A stretch of 64,000 bases of DNA from Pseudomonas peli (GCF_900099645.1 NZ_FMTL01000001.1:1240001-1304000); one strand, 5' to 3'; numbered from the stretch's first letter, positions 8,264 to 17,157 are shown. Numbers and translations are program-made. Notes: generated from the letters alone by a model not told the origin.

Positions 8264-9724
8264 TTAGTCTGCTGAGCCGACGACGGGCGTCAGCGGTAAA
8301 CGTTGGTCGAGCAGTTTGAACAGCTGAGAATCCGCCGGCCAGTTGCGCAAGAAACGGGCGCGGTCGCGGGCATAGGCCCTGGCGAAACTGCGCGCGCTGC
8401 GATGCTGTTGCATGGCGTCGAGGTCGATCAGCGACCAACACGCCAGTCGGTCATCCCAGAACAGGTTGTGCCCCTTGAAATCACCGTGGCTGATGCGTTC
8501 GCGCAGCAGCGCGGCGAACAGTCGATCAAGCGCCAACAGATCGCTTTCCGGGGGCGATCCGTCGTGGAACGCCTGAAAACGCGCGATTATATCCTGCCCG
8601 CCGCAGTATTCGGTAATCAGGTAGGCACGCCCGCGCAGCCAGCACCAGCGCCGCTCTAAGACGGCCAGTGGCTGTGGTGTGGCGATGCCCAGCAACTGCA
8701 GGCGATTGCCTTCGACCCAACTGTGCCAGGCGCGGCTGGGCCGCCAGAAGCGCTTGAGCCAATGCGCCAGGCTCTTCACGTTATAGCGCTTGACCACCAG
8801 CGGCCGACCTTGCAGTTGCACTTGCGCCACGGTGGCCGCACCACCGGTTTTGTAGATATGGCCCTGCTCGGTGAGCTGATCCAGATTACTCAATAGCGGC
8901 TGCAGCTCAGCCTGCTTATCGCGGCGAACCACCTGAAGACCGAACGCACCGACTTTTGCGGCGAACAGGCTGCAATCGCGGGCGATTTTCTTCAAATAAT
9001 CGCGCAAACGCCATTGGCGAACTTTTTCCACTTCTTTTAGCAACGCTTCCAGCGGCAAGGCATGTTCGCCGTTAGCCAGCAGGTAATGCACCAGCAGTTC
9101 TTCGATAAACGGCGTCAATTCGGCGGGTAGCTGGGCGAAGAACACCCCAAGGTTTTCTAGCACCTTGGCGCGCGACAGCGGTTTACCTGCCGTTTCAACC
9201 TGCACACCGCCGCCGTCGATAACAAACAGCTGGCCGTTATGCCGCAACAGGTTGTCCAGATGCAGGTCCGCCTGCCACACCCCCTTGAGGTGCATTTGCG
9301 CGATACTGACCAACGCCTCGGCCAGCACCGACTGCTGATCGGCACTCAGCAGCGGCTGATGCTCCACCGCGCGCCAAGCCTCCCACAGGCTTTCGGCACC
9401 TTGCAGATACTCGAACAGCAGCCAGCCGCCCTCACCGTCACGCAGCCCATCCGCCAACAGCTGCGGCGTATTCAGCCCTTGCTCCGCGAGCAGAAGAGCA
9501 CCGTCACGCTCGCGCTGAAAATGTCGCGCAGCCTTGTTACCCACCAGCAGCTTGGCCAGCACTGGCTGGCCGCACCATTCGGCCACGCCGACATAGCGTT
9601 GGCCTGGAAGTACACGCAACCAACGCTGCACACTCAGACCAGTCAGGCCACCCGCCCCCGTCACGTCAACAGTTAGTGGCAAGGCCGGCGTACGACCGGC
9701 CTGCGCGAGACTCGCCAGACTCAT
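8264..9724 (-). CDS. Double-domain LPS kinase-like protein (PA5006 type)
   Basis: This 486-residue protein contains two successive small-kinase domains. The first has ADLHLDNLL near residue 155 and VIDGGGVQ; the second has ISHGDFKGHNLF near residue 410 and LIDLDAMQ. Both keep a catalytic-loop Asp and a metal-binding Asp, so both could be active. A VVKRYNVK segment near 305 supplies the Lys of the second N-lobe. It shares a base with the end of wapQ, has GGAG 8 bases before its ATG, and is followed by wapO. A homologous position in P. aeruginosa holds PA5006, a presumed core-phosphorylation enzyme. Which hydroxyl it phosphorylates is not known to me. Confidence 0.82.
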   Translation of the reverse strand: MSLASLAQAGRTPALPLTVDVTGAGGLTGLSVQRWLRVLPGQRYVGVAEWCGQPVLAKLLVGNKAARHFQRERDGALLLAEQGLNTPQLLADGLRDGEGGWLLFEYLQGAESLWEAWRAVEHQPLLSADQQSVLAEALVSIAQMHLKGVWQADLHLDNLLRHNGQLFVIDGGGVQVETAGKPLSRAKVLENLGVFFAQLPAELTPFIEELLVHYLLANGEHALPLEALLKEVEKVRQWRLRDYLKKIARDCSLFAAKVGAFGLQVVRRDKQAELQPLLSNLDQLTEQGHIYKTGGAATVAQVQLQGRPLVVKRYNVKSLAHWLKRFWRPSRAWHSWVEGNRLQLLGIATPQPLAVLERRWCWLRGRAYLITEYCGGQDIIARFQAFHDGSPPESDLLALDRLFAALLRERISHGDFKGHNLFWDDRLACWSLIDLDAMQQHRSARSFARAYARDRARFLRNWPADSQLFKLLDQRLPLTPVVGSAD

Positions 9725-10467
9725 CAGCGTGACTCCTTATTACGCCGACGCGCCCCGACTCGTGCGCTCCAGCGCTCGAGATCCGCATCAGGACCAAGGT
9801 AGGCCGCCAGCAGGATCTGAATATCCGCCGCCCCCCAGACATTCGCTCGGCGCAGCAATGGCTCCAAGTCTTTAATCCGATCGCGCTCGCCAAACAACAG
9901 CGGCCGGGTTTTCTCCAGGTCGATCAACTGCGCGTCGAAACCAACCGGTGTTTCGCGCAGGAAAATATGCTTGGGGTAAAAACAACCATGCATCTGCCCA
10001 GCCTGGTGCAGACGCCGCGCCAGTTCACCACACGCCTTGAGAATGGCCACACGACGGGCCTCTGCCAGCGCTGGCCAACTGGGCAACCAAGTATCCAGAT
10101 CCTGCCAACCATCCAACGCGCGGGTCAGCAGCACTGCGCGCTGCTCGCCAGGCAATTTACGCTCGGCAAAAAATGCTGCCTGCAATGCGGGAATCCCCAG
10201 CGTCGTGTAGCGCTGAATATTGCGGAACTCGCGGGCAAAAGTTGGCTCACCAAACGGATGACGCAGGGTTCGGGTCAGGTGATTGCTCTGGCGCTTAAGG
10301 TAGAACGCCGCATCGCCCAGTTCGAGCCGGTAGACGCTGCTCCAGCCGCCACGCTCCGTATTGGGCTCATCAACGGCTTCAAGTTTTAGCGCCCACAGCG
10401 CCTCAAAACTGGCAAGACCGTGGTGCTCCAGCAGGGCACGGTCCTGGGCGGCAATAAAAGCACTCAT
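9724..10467 (-). CDS. wapQ: LPS core kinase-like protein WapQ (InaA family)
   Basis: This 247-residue protein resembles the InaA/WapQ group of LPS kinases. It has AFYLKRQSNH near residue 53 for the ATP Lys, an EFRNIQRYTTLGIP helix, MHGCFYPKHIFL near 160 and LIDLEKTR near 187. The catalytic loop reads H-G-C where the active family members have H-x-D, so the usual base Asp is missing; the metal-binding Asp is retained. This is common in the InaA branch and leaves activity uncertain. The ATG overlaps the wapP stop as ATGA with GAGG 7 bases upstream. It is expected to be cytoplasmic and to act on inner-core heptose phosphorylation together with WaaP and WapP. Confidence 0.82.
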   Translation of the reverse strand: MSAFIAAQDRALLEHHGLASFEALWALKLEAVDEPNTERGGWSSVYRLELGDAAFYLKRQSNHLTRTLRHPFGEPTFAREFRNIQRYTTLGIPALQAAFFAERKLPGEQRAVLLTRALDGWQDLDTWLPSWPALAEARRVAILKACGELARRLHQAGQMHGCFYPKHIFLRETPVGFDAQLIDLEKTRPLLFGERDRIKDLEPLLRRANVWGAADIQILLAAYLGPDADLERWSARVGARRRNKESR

Positions 10468-11198
10468 TCCCGGCCCTCAAAAAACGCAACGACCTGACGA
10501 ATGCGCTTCTTGTCGGAAGCATTCAAGCGCTGACGACCACGGTACTGAAGGTAAAAACGCAACCGCTGGGAACGTGAAAGCACCTTGTGGGCGACTTTAT
10601 CCAGGCATGCCAGATCCTTGATGATGCGGTAACGCAGCAAAGGCCCCCACCAAAAGGTTCCAGTCGGGCAATCAATGAAGAACAGCTCACCGCGCTCATT
10701 GACCAGCAGGTTGCGCCACTTCAAGTCATTGTGGGTGAAATGGTGATCGTGCAGCGCACGGGTGCCCTTGGCTAACTGCTGACTGACCTGCATAACCCAA
10801 CGGGGGTCGCTCAACCGCGCATCCTGCCGATTGGCAATTTCGGCCAAATCAAGCGTGCCCTCAAGCTCGCGGGTAATGAGCGCCCCGCGGACAAAAGCCC
10901 CCATCTGGCGCTCAAGCCCATAGGCCACAATCGGCGCAGTGGGGATGCCCCACTTGGCGAACAACTTGAGGTTTTGCCACTCCGCTTTAACCCGAGGACG
11001 ACCAAGGTAACGCCGTAGGCCTTTGCCAGCGCCCCAGTAGCGTTTGACGTAATAACGCACCCCGCCAAACTCCACACGAATGACCTCAGACAAGGGGTCA
11101 GAGGTCAAACGCTCACCTTCAAGTGCAAATACGGCCTCAAGGGTTCCGAAAGCGCCGAGCAAAATCGGATCGTGCAGGTCATGTTTCCACGCTGTCAT
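10464..11198 (-). CDS. wapP: LPS core kinase WapP
   Basis: This 244-residue protein has the LPS kinase fold with YYVKRYWGAGKGLRRYL near residue 49 (ATP Lys), a helix AEWQNLKLFAKWGIP, the catalytic loop THNDLKWRNLLV near 154 with its Asp present, and FFIDCPTG near 173. Order and size match WapP (PA5008), which phosphorylates a core heptose. AGGA lies 7 bases before ATG 11198, and the start overlaps the preceding GT9-like gene by 4 bases. In P. aeruginosa wapP directly follows waaP; here a GT9-like gene separates the two. Confidence 0.85.
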   Translation of the reverse strand: MTAWKHDLHDPILLGAFGTLEAVFALEGERLTSDPLSEVIRVEFGGVRYYVKRYWGAGKGLRRYLGRPRVKAEWQNLKLFAKWGIPTAPIVAYGLERQMGAFVRGALITRELEGTLDLAEIANRQDARLSDPRWVMQVSQQLAKGTRALHDHHFTHNDLKWRNLLVNERGELFFIDCPTGTFWWGPLLRYRIIKDLACLDKVAHKVLSRSQRLRFYLQYRGRQRLNASDKKRIRQVVAFFEGRE

Positions 11199-12160
11199 GC
11201 CTGCGTCCTGTTTAAGTCAGGCAGCGCACTGACGATGCGGCGCAACGGAATGAACGGGCGCCAGACTGTTTTGCCCAGCCATTTGAAGCTCAGAACCGGA
11301 TTGATCACGCTATTGAGTTCATTGAAGCCGGGCCGCCAAGTGAAATCGGTACGCCGGCGCGTAATGGTGAATGTCCGCAACCCCAGCAGTGAACCAAGAT
11401 GCCCGCCACCCGAATCATTACTAATGACGATGGCGCATGTCAGCAAGAAGTCGACAAGCCCTTTCAAATCAGTGAACGCATGCACATGATGGCCTGGGTA
11501 CTGTGCCTTTAAGGCTTGCTGCTCAGCCGGAATACCGACGAACTCGACCTGCCAGCCCCTGGCAACCAAATGGCGAGCAAGGCGGCGAAACCCAGACGTT
11601 GAGAAATTCTTACTGGCATGCGGCGTGGTCGGGAAAATGGCCACACGCCGCACCTCCGCGCCGGTTTCACGGGGCGGAACCTGTAACCCCGCTATAGGCG
11701 TGGATAGATCAAGCCCCAAGACCTCTTCGGCGTACAGATCGATCCACTGCACCATGGTCTTGCCGGCTTTCGGGTCGCGACAAATCACGTTGTGCGCCCC
11801 GTCAATGCGGCAATCATCAAGCCATACAGGCGGCGGCTCGGACCTGAGCTTGACGGGAAGCTTCTTACCGGCGAGGTACGCCACATTGCTGAGAGGAGCA
11901 TCAACGTACCAATCAATCGCACAGATAACAAAATCGTTACAACCCGCCAGTGCAGGCACATCCGGCGTGCCCCCTAGAATGTCCAGCCCAGGCAGGTACT
12001 CGCTCACTGATGACAACGATACTGAAGCTAAGGTGACCTTCGCACCCGCAGCCTGGAGACGCCAGGCAAGGCGCAAGAACAGCGTGGTATCGCCCAACGC
12101 AGGACATGGAACCAGTGCAACCCTCACTCCCGGGCCGATCAACGCCTTCTTCTCCGACAT
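11195..12160 (-). CDS. GT9-like (heptosyltransferase-fold) protein inserted in the waa operon
   Basis: This 321-residue protein shows the GT9 outline. An N-terminal VALVPCPALGD24-TTLFLRLA strand-loop-helix places Asp24 where heptosyltransferases have their general base, and ISNDSGGGHLGSLLG near residue 250 corresponds to the SNDSGxxHxAAAL donor motif of WaaF. Unlike WaaC and WaaF it lacks the usual Lys-rich phosphate-binding segment that I can recognise, so the donor may not be ADP-heptose. It abuts waaP with no spacer and overlaps wapP by 4 bases, so it is cotranscribed with core kinases. I do not recall a gene at this position in P. aeruginosa. A third core heptosyl- or related sugar transferase is the best guess. 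Confidence 0.65.
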   Translation of the reverse strand: MSEKKALIGPGVRVALVPCPALGDTTLFLRLAWRLQAAGAKVTLASVSLSSVSEYLPGLDILGGTPDVPALAGCNDFVICAIDWYVDAPLSNVAYLAGKKLPVKLRSEPPPVWLDDCRIDGAHNVICRDPKAGKTMVQWIDLYAEEVLGLDLSTPIAGLQVPPRETGAEVRRVAIFPTTPHASKNFSTSGFRRLARHLVARGWQVEFVGIPAEQQALKAQYPGHHVHAFTDLKGLVDFLLTCAIVISNDSGGGHLGSLLGLRTFTITRRRTDFTWRPGFNELNSVINPVLSFKWLGKTVWRPFIPLRRIVSALPDLNRTQA

Positions 12161-12967
12161 CTACAGTCGATCTCCATAACGCTGTTTGCGGCCGTACAAT
12201 TTAGCCGCCTTGGATTCCAGCCAAGCGAGCAGACGACCTTCTTCCTGAAGGATTTGCCGCAAGGGTTGTTGAAAATAACCACGCAGAAAACGCAGCTTGT
12301 CACGCCGGGTCAGGCCGATATCCAGCACGGAGAAATACAGCGCAGCCAGGTCTTTGTTGCGCCAGCGCAAGGGCAGCTGATTGCGCACCTGAGCGCGGTG
12401 CAGGTCGATTACTGACAGGCGGAAATCGTCGGCGGTTACCGGCTTGTCGGTGTGCAGCAGAAAGTGACAGATATAGCAGTCGCGGTGGTTAACACCGGCG
12501 CGATGCATATTACCGACCATGCTCGCCACGTCCTTGATCAGCGCCCACTTGAGGCGTGGCTCGGGCGGTTGTTGCGCCCAGTTCAAGCTGAGTTGCTCGA
12601 GGTCGGTAGTCGGCGCCAGTTCTTCGGTGACGATAAACGAATGCTGCGCCGCTGGGTTGCTGCCGCGTTCGCCGTAGGCCACGGCGGTCATGGTCGCCAC
12701 ACCGACTTCGGTCAGACGCTGAATGGCGTCCCACTCCTGACGCGCACCAAGCACCGGCAGCTTGGCGGTGAGCAGGTTCTTGACGATCTCGCCCCAGCCG
12801 ATGCCGCGGTGGATTTTGACGAAGTAACCGCGCCCGTCGACTTCGGTGCGCAGCGTGCGGCGGCCTTCCAACTCACGGTACACCTGCCCCTGCAGAGCCT
12901 CGACGGCGACAAACGCATCGCGCCCGGCCCACAGGCTTTTAAAGGGTTCAGCCAGTACCAGCTTCAT
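12161..12967 (-). CDS. waaP: Heptose I kinase WaaP
   Basis: This 268-residue protein is the LPS core heptose(I) kinase, phosphorylating O-4 of the first heptose with ATP; it is essential in P. aeruginosa. Visible features are FVKIHRGIGWGE with ATP-binding Lys51, ARQEWDAIQRL as the C-helix Glu, the catalytic H161-R162-D163 (Asp163 is the known catalytic residue of the P. aeruginosa enzyme) and V-I-D188-L-H for metal binding. Cys164 and Cys167 follow the HRD. The ATG overlaps the waaG TGA (ATGA). Start, length and motifs all agree with the family. Confidence 0.95.
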   Translation of the reverse strand: MKLVLAEPFKSLWAGRDAFVAVEALQGQVYRELEGRRTLRTEVDGRGYFVKIHRGIGWGEIVKNLLTAKLPVLGARQEWDAIQRLTEVGVATMTAVAYGERGSNPAAQHSFIVTEELAPTTDLEQLSLNWAQQPPEPRLKWALIKDVASMVGNMHRAGVNHRDCYICHFLLHTDKPVTADDFRLSVIDLHRAQVRNQLPLRWRNKDLAALYFSVLDIGLTRRDKLRFLRGYFQQPLRQILQEEGRLLAWLESKAAKLYGRKQRYGDRL

Positions 12968-14085
12968 GGACGTGTCGCCAGAATGATGTCGGCCGCATGC
13001 TGCGGCATGGAATACAGATCGGCGCTATCGGCGTAAGCCAAGCCATTGCGCGACCAGAACGCGCGACGCTGATCATCGGCCAGCATATCGGCGAGCAGAT
13101 GATTGAGGCGTTCCTGCTCGAACGGACTGGCCAGCACCCGCCCGGCATCCGCTTCGGCAATGTAGTGGGCATAGCCGCAGACATCCGTTACCAGCACTGG
13201 CAGGCCGGAGACCAGCGCCTCCAGCAGCACGGTGCCGGTGTTCTCGTTGTAGGCCGGGTGGATCAGCAGATCGGCACCCAGCAGGAAACGCGGAATATCG
13301 CTGCGCCCCTTGAGAATCTGCACCTGATCGGACACACCCAGCGCCTTGGCCTGCAGCTGGAACGAGCGCGGATCGTCCTGACCGATGGCGATCAGTCGGG
13401 TGCGTTGCTTCAGCTCGCGCGGCAAGGCGGCAAGGGCTTTGAGGCTGCGATCCAGCCCCTTGGTCTTGAAGCCGGAGCCGATCTGCACCAGCAGCAGGTC
13501 GCTATCCGACAGTTTGAACTCGGCGCGGAATTCGGCACGAATTTCGGCGGCATTGGCCGGCGCGCGGCGGTCTGCAGCGATGCCCGGCGGCAGCAGGTGA
13601 AAGCGCTGCAGCGGGGTGTGGTAATGCTTGATAAACAGCGGTTGCTGCACTTCGGAGATCATCAGAATCTCGGTCTTCGATTCGGGGGCGAATACCGCAC
13701 GCTCGTAATCGGCAAAGTGCTTGTAACGCCCCCAGCGCTTGTAAAGCGGGTTGCGCAGAGTCTGCGCCTTGTCTTCATAGCAACCATCGGCGGCGTAGTA
13801 GACGTCCAGGCCGGGCATCTTGTTAAAGCCGATCACCCGATCCACCGGACGCTTGGCCAGGTCCGCCTCGACCCAGGCGGTGAGCTTCTCATTGCGTTTG
13901 TGGTTGAACAGCGCCTTGACCGGCACCACCACCACCTCGAAGCCCGCCGGCACTTCACCTTCCCAGATCGGTGTGTAGACGCGAATGGCATGGCCACGCG
14001 CCTGGCACTCCAGGGCGATGCGCATAAAGTCGCGCTGCAGGCCGCCGAACGGGAAGTACTTGTAGAGAATAAACGCGAGCTGCAT
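12964..14085 (-). CDS. waaG: LPS core glucosyl/galactosaminyltransferase WaaG
   Basis: This 373-residue GT4 enzyme begins MQLAFILYKYFPFGGLQRDF, the WaaG signature. The donor domain has LLVQIGSGFKTKGLDRS near residue 200 and EN-TGTVLLEA near 287-296 with the GT4 glutamates. WaaG adds the first outer-core hexose (glucose in enterics, GalN in P. aeruginosa) to heptose II at the membrane surface. GAGG lies 10 bases before the ATG, and the start shares a base with the waaC stop. The length agrees with P. aeruginosa PA5010. Confidence 0.95.
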   Translation of the reverse strand: MQLAFILYKYFPFGGLQRDFMRIALECQARGHAIRVYTPIWEGEVPAGFEVVVVPVKALFNHKRNEKLTAWVEADLAKRPVDRVIGFNKMPGLDVYYAADGCYEDKAQTLRNPLYKRWGRYKHFADYERAVFAPESKTEILMISEVQQPLFIKHYHTPLQRFHLLPPGIAADRRAPANAAEIRAEFRAEFKLSDSDLLLVQIGSGFKTKGLDRSLKALAALPRELKQRTRLIAIGQDDPRSFQLQAKALGVSDQVQILKGRSDIPRFLLGADLLIHPAYNENTGTVLLEALVSGLPVLVTDVCGYAHYIAEADAGRVLASPFEQERLNHLLADMLADDQRRAFWSRNGLAYADSADLYSMPQHAADIILATRP

Positions 14086-15086
14086 CAGACAACGTCCTCG
14101 GCCAGCAACAGGGCCTGCAATTGTGTGGCGACACGCTCGGCATCCAGACCGTCGAAACAGGCTTTGTGTCGATCACCCGAACCAGCATTCGGCCCTGTGG
14201 CGCACAGGTGCACCTGACCACGCCCATAGGCACCTACGCGCCCCGGCAGGGTCGGGCCGTATAGGGAAATACTCGGCACATCCAACGCAGCGGCCAGGTG
14301 GCCGAGGCCGGTATCCACCGCCACGCAAGCACTGGCTCCGGCGATTACCTTGGCCACACCTGCAAGATTTAATTTGGGCAACACTGCAGCGTTTTCAATG
14401 CCGGCGGCGATCCGTTCGGCACGCGCCTTCTCGATTTCATTGCCCCAGGGCAGGCGCACCGCCCACCCCTGAGCGCTCATCTGCTCGGCCAGCGCACGCC
14501 AATCGGCTTCCGGCCAGTGCTTGCTTGGCCAGGTGGTGCCGTGCAGAAACAGCAAGTAAGGCTGCGATACGGAGTCGGCCAGCTGAGCGCGGTTCAGGCC
14601 GTAGTCGCCGACGCCTGCTGGCAGCGCATAGCCCAACGCCTGGGCGAATAGCTGACGAGTGCGCTCAAGAGCATGCTGCTCGCGCGATACTGCATAGCCT
14701 CGGTCATAGAAGCGACTGGCCAGCGGCTCACGCGCGGAATCGCGGTCCAGACCAGCGACTGGCGCCTTGACGTAACGGGTCAGCCAGGCGCTTTTCAGCA
14801 GGCCTTGGGCATCAATCACCAGGTCGTATTGGGTTTCACCAAGCCGCTGCTTAAAGCGCTTCCACTCGCCATTTTTCAGGGTCTGCCAGAGGTTTTTGCG
14901 CCAGCGGCGAATCGCCACCGGGATAACCTGTGCCACGGCTGGGTGCCAGGCGGGAATCTCGGCAAACCCCTCTTCCACCACCCAGTCGAACTGGATGCCG
15001 GGAATCGCCCGCGCAGCATCGGTGAGCGCCGGCAAGGTGTGCACCACATCGCCCAGCGAGGAGGTCTTGATCAACAGTACCCGCAA
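14085..15086 (-). CDS. waaC: ADP-heptose:LPS heptosyltransferase I, WaaC
   Basis: This 333-residue GT9 enzyme transfers the first L-glycero-D-manno-heptose to Kdo2-lipid A. MRVLLIKTSSLGD13 holds the catalytic Asp13. Further marks are VVEEGFAEIPAWHP, VIDAQGLLKSA and the donor site VAVDTGLGHLAAALD. I choose TTG 15086: it gives the family-standard MRVLLIK start, and GAGG lies 9 bases upstream, embedded in the end of waaF. An in-frame TTG three codons earlier (15095) would sit directly on that GAGG. A rare TTG start inside the waaF 3' end suggests its translation is tuned to that of waaF. Confidence 0.95.
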   Translation of the reverse strand: MRVLLIKTSSLGDVVHTLPALTDAARAIPGIQFDWVVEEGFAEIPAWHPAVAQVIPVAIRRWRKNLWQTLKNGEWKRFKQRLGETQYDLVIDAQGLLKSAWLTRYVKAPVAGLDRDSAREPLASRFYDRGYAVSREQHALERTRQLFAQALGYALPAGVGDYGLNRAQLADSVSQPYLLFLHGTTWPSKHWPEADWRALAEQMSAQGWAVRLPWGNEIEKARAERIAAGIENAAVLPKLNLAGVAKVIAGASACVAVDTGLGHLAAALDVPSISLYGPTLPGRVGAYGRGQVHLCATGPNAGSGDRHKACFDGLDAERVATQLQALLLAEDVV

Positions 15087-15087
15087 G

Positions 15088-16122
15088 CTATTCAACCTCG
15101 ACCGGGTCGCTGACCAGGCGATCCAGCGCCTCGATCACCGGGCGCGGCTTGAGCTGACCCAGGCAGTTGTAGTGACCGAAGCGGCAGGTGCGGTCGAAGC
15201 ACGGACTGCATTCCAGGCCCAGGCGGACGATTTCCACCTGCTCGGCCAGCGGCGGGGTAAAGCCCGGCGAGGTCGAGCCGTAGACTGCCACCAGTGGGCG
15301 ATTCAGCGCCGCCGCCACATGCATCAGGCCGGAGTCGTTGGACACCACGGCGCCGGGGCAGGACAGCAGGTCAATCGCTTCAGCCAGGCTGGTTTCGCCA
15401 GCCAGGTTCACCGCTTCCTCGCGCAAGCCAGGAATCAGCCGACTGCGGATGTCTTCGCCGACCGGGTGATCGTTTTTCGAGCCGAATATCCACACCTGCC
15501 AGCCGGCGCGGATCTTCAGTTCGGCGACCTTGGCGTAATGCTCGCTCGGCCAGCGCTTGGCTTCACCAAACTCAGCCCCTGGGCACAGCGCCAATACCGG
15601 GCGATCCATGCTCAGGCCGAACTTGCCCAGGGCAGCATCACGGCTCTGCGCATCGATCTGCAAGACGGGGCGTGGATAAGGCTGCGGCAGCGCGGCGCCG
15701 GGCTCGAAGGCCAGTGCCATAAAGCGCTCGATCATCAGCGGGTAGCGCTCTTTGTCCAGCGTGCGGATATCGTTGAGCAGGCCGTAGCGCAGCTCACCCT
15801 TCCAGCCCGTACGTTTGGGGATGCCAGCGAAAAACGGCACCAGGGCCGACTTAAGTGAGTTAGGCAACAAAATCGCCTGATCGTACTGGCCAACCAGCGA
15901 TTTACCGATCTTGCGCCGCGTGGCCAGCTCCAGCACGCCGTGGCCGAGCGGAAAGCTCAGGGCCTGCCGAACTTCGGGCATGCGCTCAAGAATCGGCCGG
16001 CTCCACTCGGGCGCCAGCACATCGATTGCGCAACCGGGATGACGCTGTTGCAGGCACTGAAACAGCGTCTGCGCCATCACCATGTCACCCACCCAGCTGG
16101 GGCCTACGATCAGTATTTTCAT
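15088..16122 (-). CDS. waaF: ADP-heptose:LPS heptosyltransferase II, WaaF
   Basis: This 344-residue GT9 enzyme adds the second core heptose. MKILIVGPSWVGD13 carries the catalytic Asp, LCPGAEFGEAKRWP the phosphate-binding Lys, and VVSNDSGLMHVAAAL the donor site; a Cys-rich LECSPCFDRTCRFGHYNCL segment is typical of WaaF. ATG 16122 has GGAAG about 5 bases upstream; the seven extra residues up to 16143 are not family-like. It is the first LPS gene after ilvE, separated by 111 bases that contain a GNRA-loop hairpin. Confidence 0.95.
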   Translation of the reverse strand: MKILIVGPSWVGDMVMAQTLFQCLQQRHPGCAIDVLAPEWSRPILERMPEVRQALSFPLGHGVLELATRRKIGKSLVGQYDQAILLPNSLKSALVPFFAGIPKRTGWKGELRYGLLNDIRTLDKERYPLMIERFMALAFEPGAALPQPYPRPVLQIDAQSRDAALGKFGLSMDRPVLALCPGAEFGEAKRWPSEHYAKVAELKIRAGWQVWIFGSKNDHPVGEDIRSRLIPGLREEAVNLAGETSLAEAIDLLSCPGAVVSNDSGLMHVAAALNRPLVAVYGSTSPGFTPPLAEQVEIVRLGLECSPCFDRTCRFGHYNCLGQLKPRPVIEALDRLVSDPVEVE

Positions 16123-16143
16123 GCCACTTCCAGAAACGACCAA

Positions 16144-16160
16144 GGAGGCTTTCGCCTCCC
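16144..16160 (-). terminator. GAAA-tetraloop hairpin between ilvE and waaF
   Basis: Read on the minus strand, GGAGGC-GAAA-GCCTCC forms a six-pair stem closed by a stable GNRA loop, 22 bases before the waaF start. No T-run follows, so it is at best a weak or attenuating terminator, or an mRNA-stabilising 5' element for waaF. Confidence 0.35.
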
Positions 16161-16233
16161 GGACAGACTAAACGCTCGACTATCAGCCTAGCCTGCGGGC
16201 CGAATGCAGCAGCATCCAGCCCATGCGAGGCAG

Positions 16234-17157
16234 TTATTTGACCAGCGTGCGCCACTCAGCGTGGGCATCGGTTTTCCCCGTCACCAGATCAAAATAAGCG
16301 GTTTGCAGCTTCTCGGTGATCGGCCCGCGACGACCTGCACCGATCTGCCGGCCATCGACTTCACGGATCGGCGTCACTTCGGCGGCGGTGCCGGTAAAGA
16401 AGGCTTCATCGGCGATATACACCTCATCGCGGGTAATGCGCTTCTCGACCACTTCAAGGCCGTGTTCGGCTGCCAGGGTCAGAATGGTGTTACGGGTGAT
16501 GCCATTGAGGCAGGAAGTCACTTCCGGGGTGTAGATCACACCGTTTTTGACCAGGAAGATATTCTCGCCCGAGCCCTCGGCCACGTATCCTTCCGGGTCC
16601 AGCAGCATGGCCTCGTCGGCACCACCGGAGATGGCTTCCTGCAGGGCCAGCATCGAGTTGATGTAGTTGCCGTTGGCCTTGGCACGGGTCATCGAGATGT
16701 TCACGTGGTGGCGGGTGAAGGAGCTGGTACGCACCTTAATGCCAACCTGCAGGGCTTCGTCACCCATATAGGCGCCCCAGCTCCAGGCTGCGACGATCAC
16801 CTGGGTTTTCAGACCACTGGCGCGCAGGCCCATGGCTTCAGATCCGTAGAACACCATCGGGCGGATGTAGGCGCTTTCCAGGTTGTTCTCACGCACGGCG
16901 GCGCGGGTGGCTTCGTTGATTTCGTCTTTGCTGAACGGAATCTTCATGCCCATGATGTGGGCCGAGTCGAACAGGCGGTCGGTGTGCGCTTGCAGGCGGA
17001 AGATCGCCGTGCCTTGCGGGGTGTTGTAGGCGCGTACGCCTTCAAACACACCCATGCCGTAGTGCAGGGTATGGGTCAGCACGTGGGTGGTCGCGTTGCG
17101 CCACGGCACCAGCTCGCCGTCATACCAGATCACGCCATCACGATCGGCCATCGACAT
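16234..17157 (-). CDS. ilvE: Branched-chain amino acid aminotransferase IlvE
   Basis: This 307-residue class IV PLP aminotransferase interconverts Val, Leu and Ile with their 2-oxo acids using 2-oxoglutarate/glutamate. Lys160 in TRAKANGNYINS is the PLP lysine; the GYVAEGSGENIFLVKNG and FFTGTAAEVTPI segments bind the cofactor phosphate. ATG 17157 has GAGGAG 9 bases upstream. It lies 71 bases downstream of glnE on the same strand and upstream of waaF, the arrangement seen in P. aeruginosa. Confidence 0.96.
   Translation of the reverse strand: MSMADRDGVIWYDGELVPWRNATTHVLTHTLHYGMGVFEGVRAYNTPQGTAIFRLQAHTDRLFDSAHIMGMKIPFSKDEINEATRAAVRENNLESAYIRPMVFYGSEAMGLRASGLKTQVIVAAWSWGAYMGDEALQVGIKVRTSSFTRHHVNISMTRAKANGNYINSMLALQEAISGGADEAMLLDPEGYVAEGSGENIFLVKNGVIYTPEVTSCLNGITRNTILTLAAEHGLEVVEKRITRDEVYIADEAFFTGTAAEVTPIREVDGRQIGAGRRGPITEKLQTAYFDLVTGKTDAHAEWRTLVK

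Noticed and set aside
6747..8267. A 506-codon open frame on the plus strand opposite wapO
   Set aside because: It is an antisense shadow of the carbamoyltransferase gene, which has clear family motifs on the minus strand. The shadow product is Val/Asp/His/Arg-rich without domains, as expected from high-GC codon bias.
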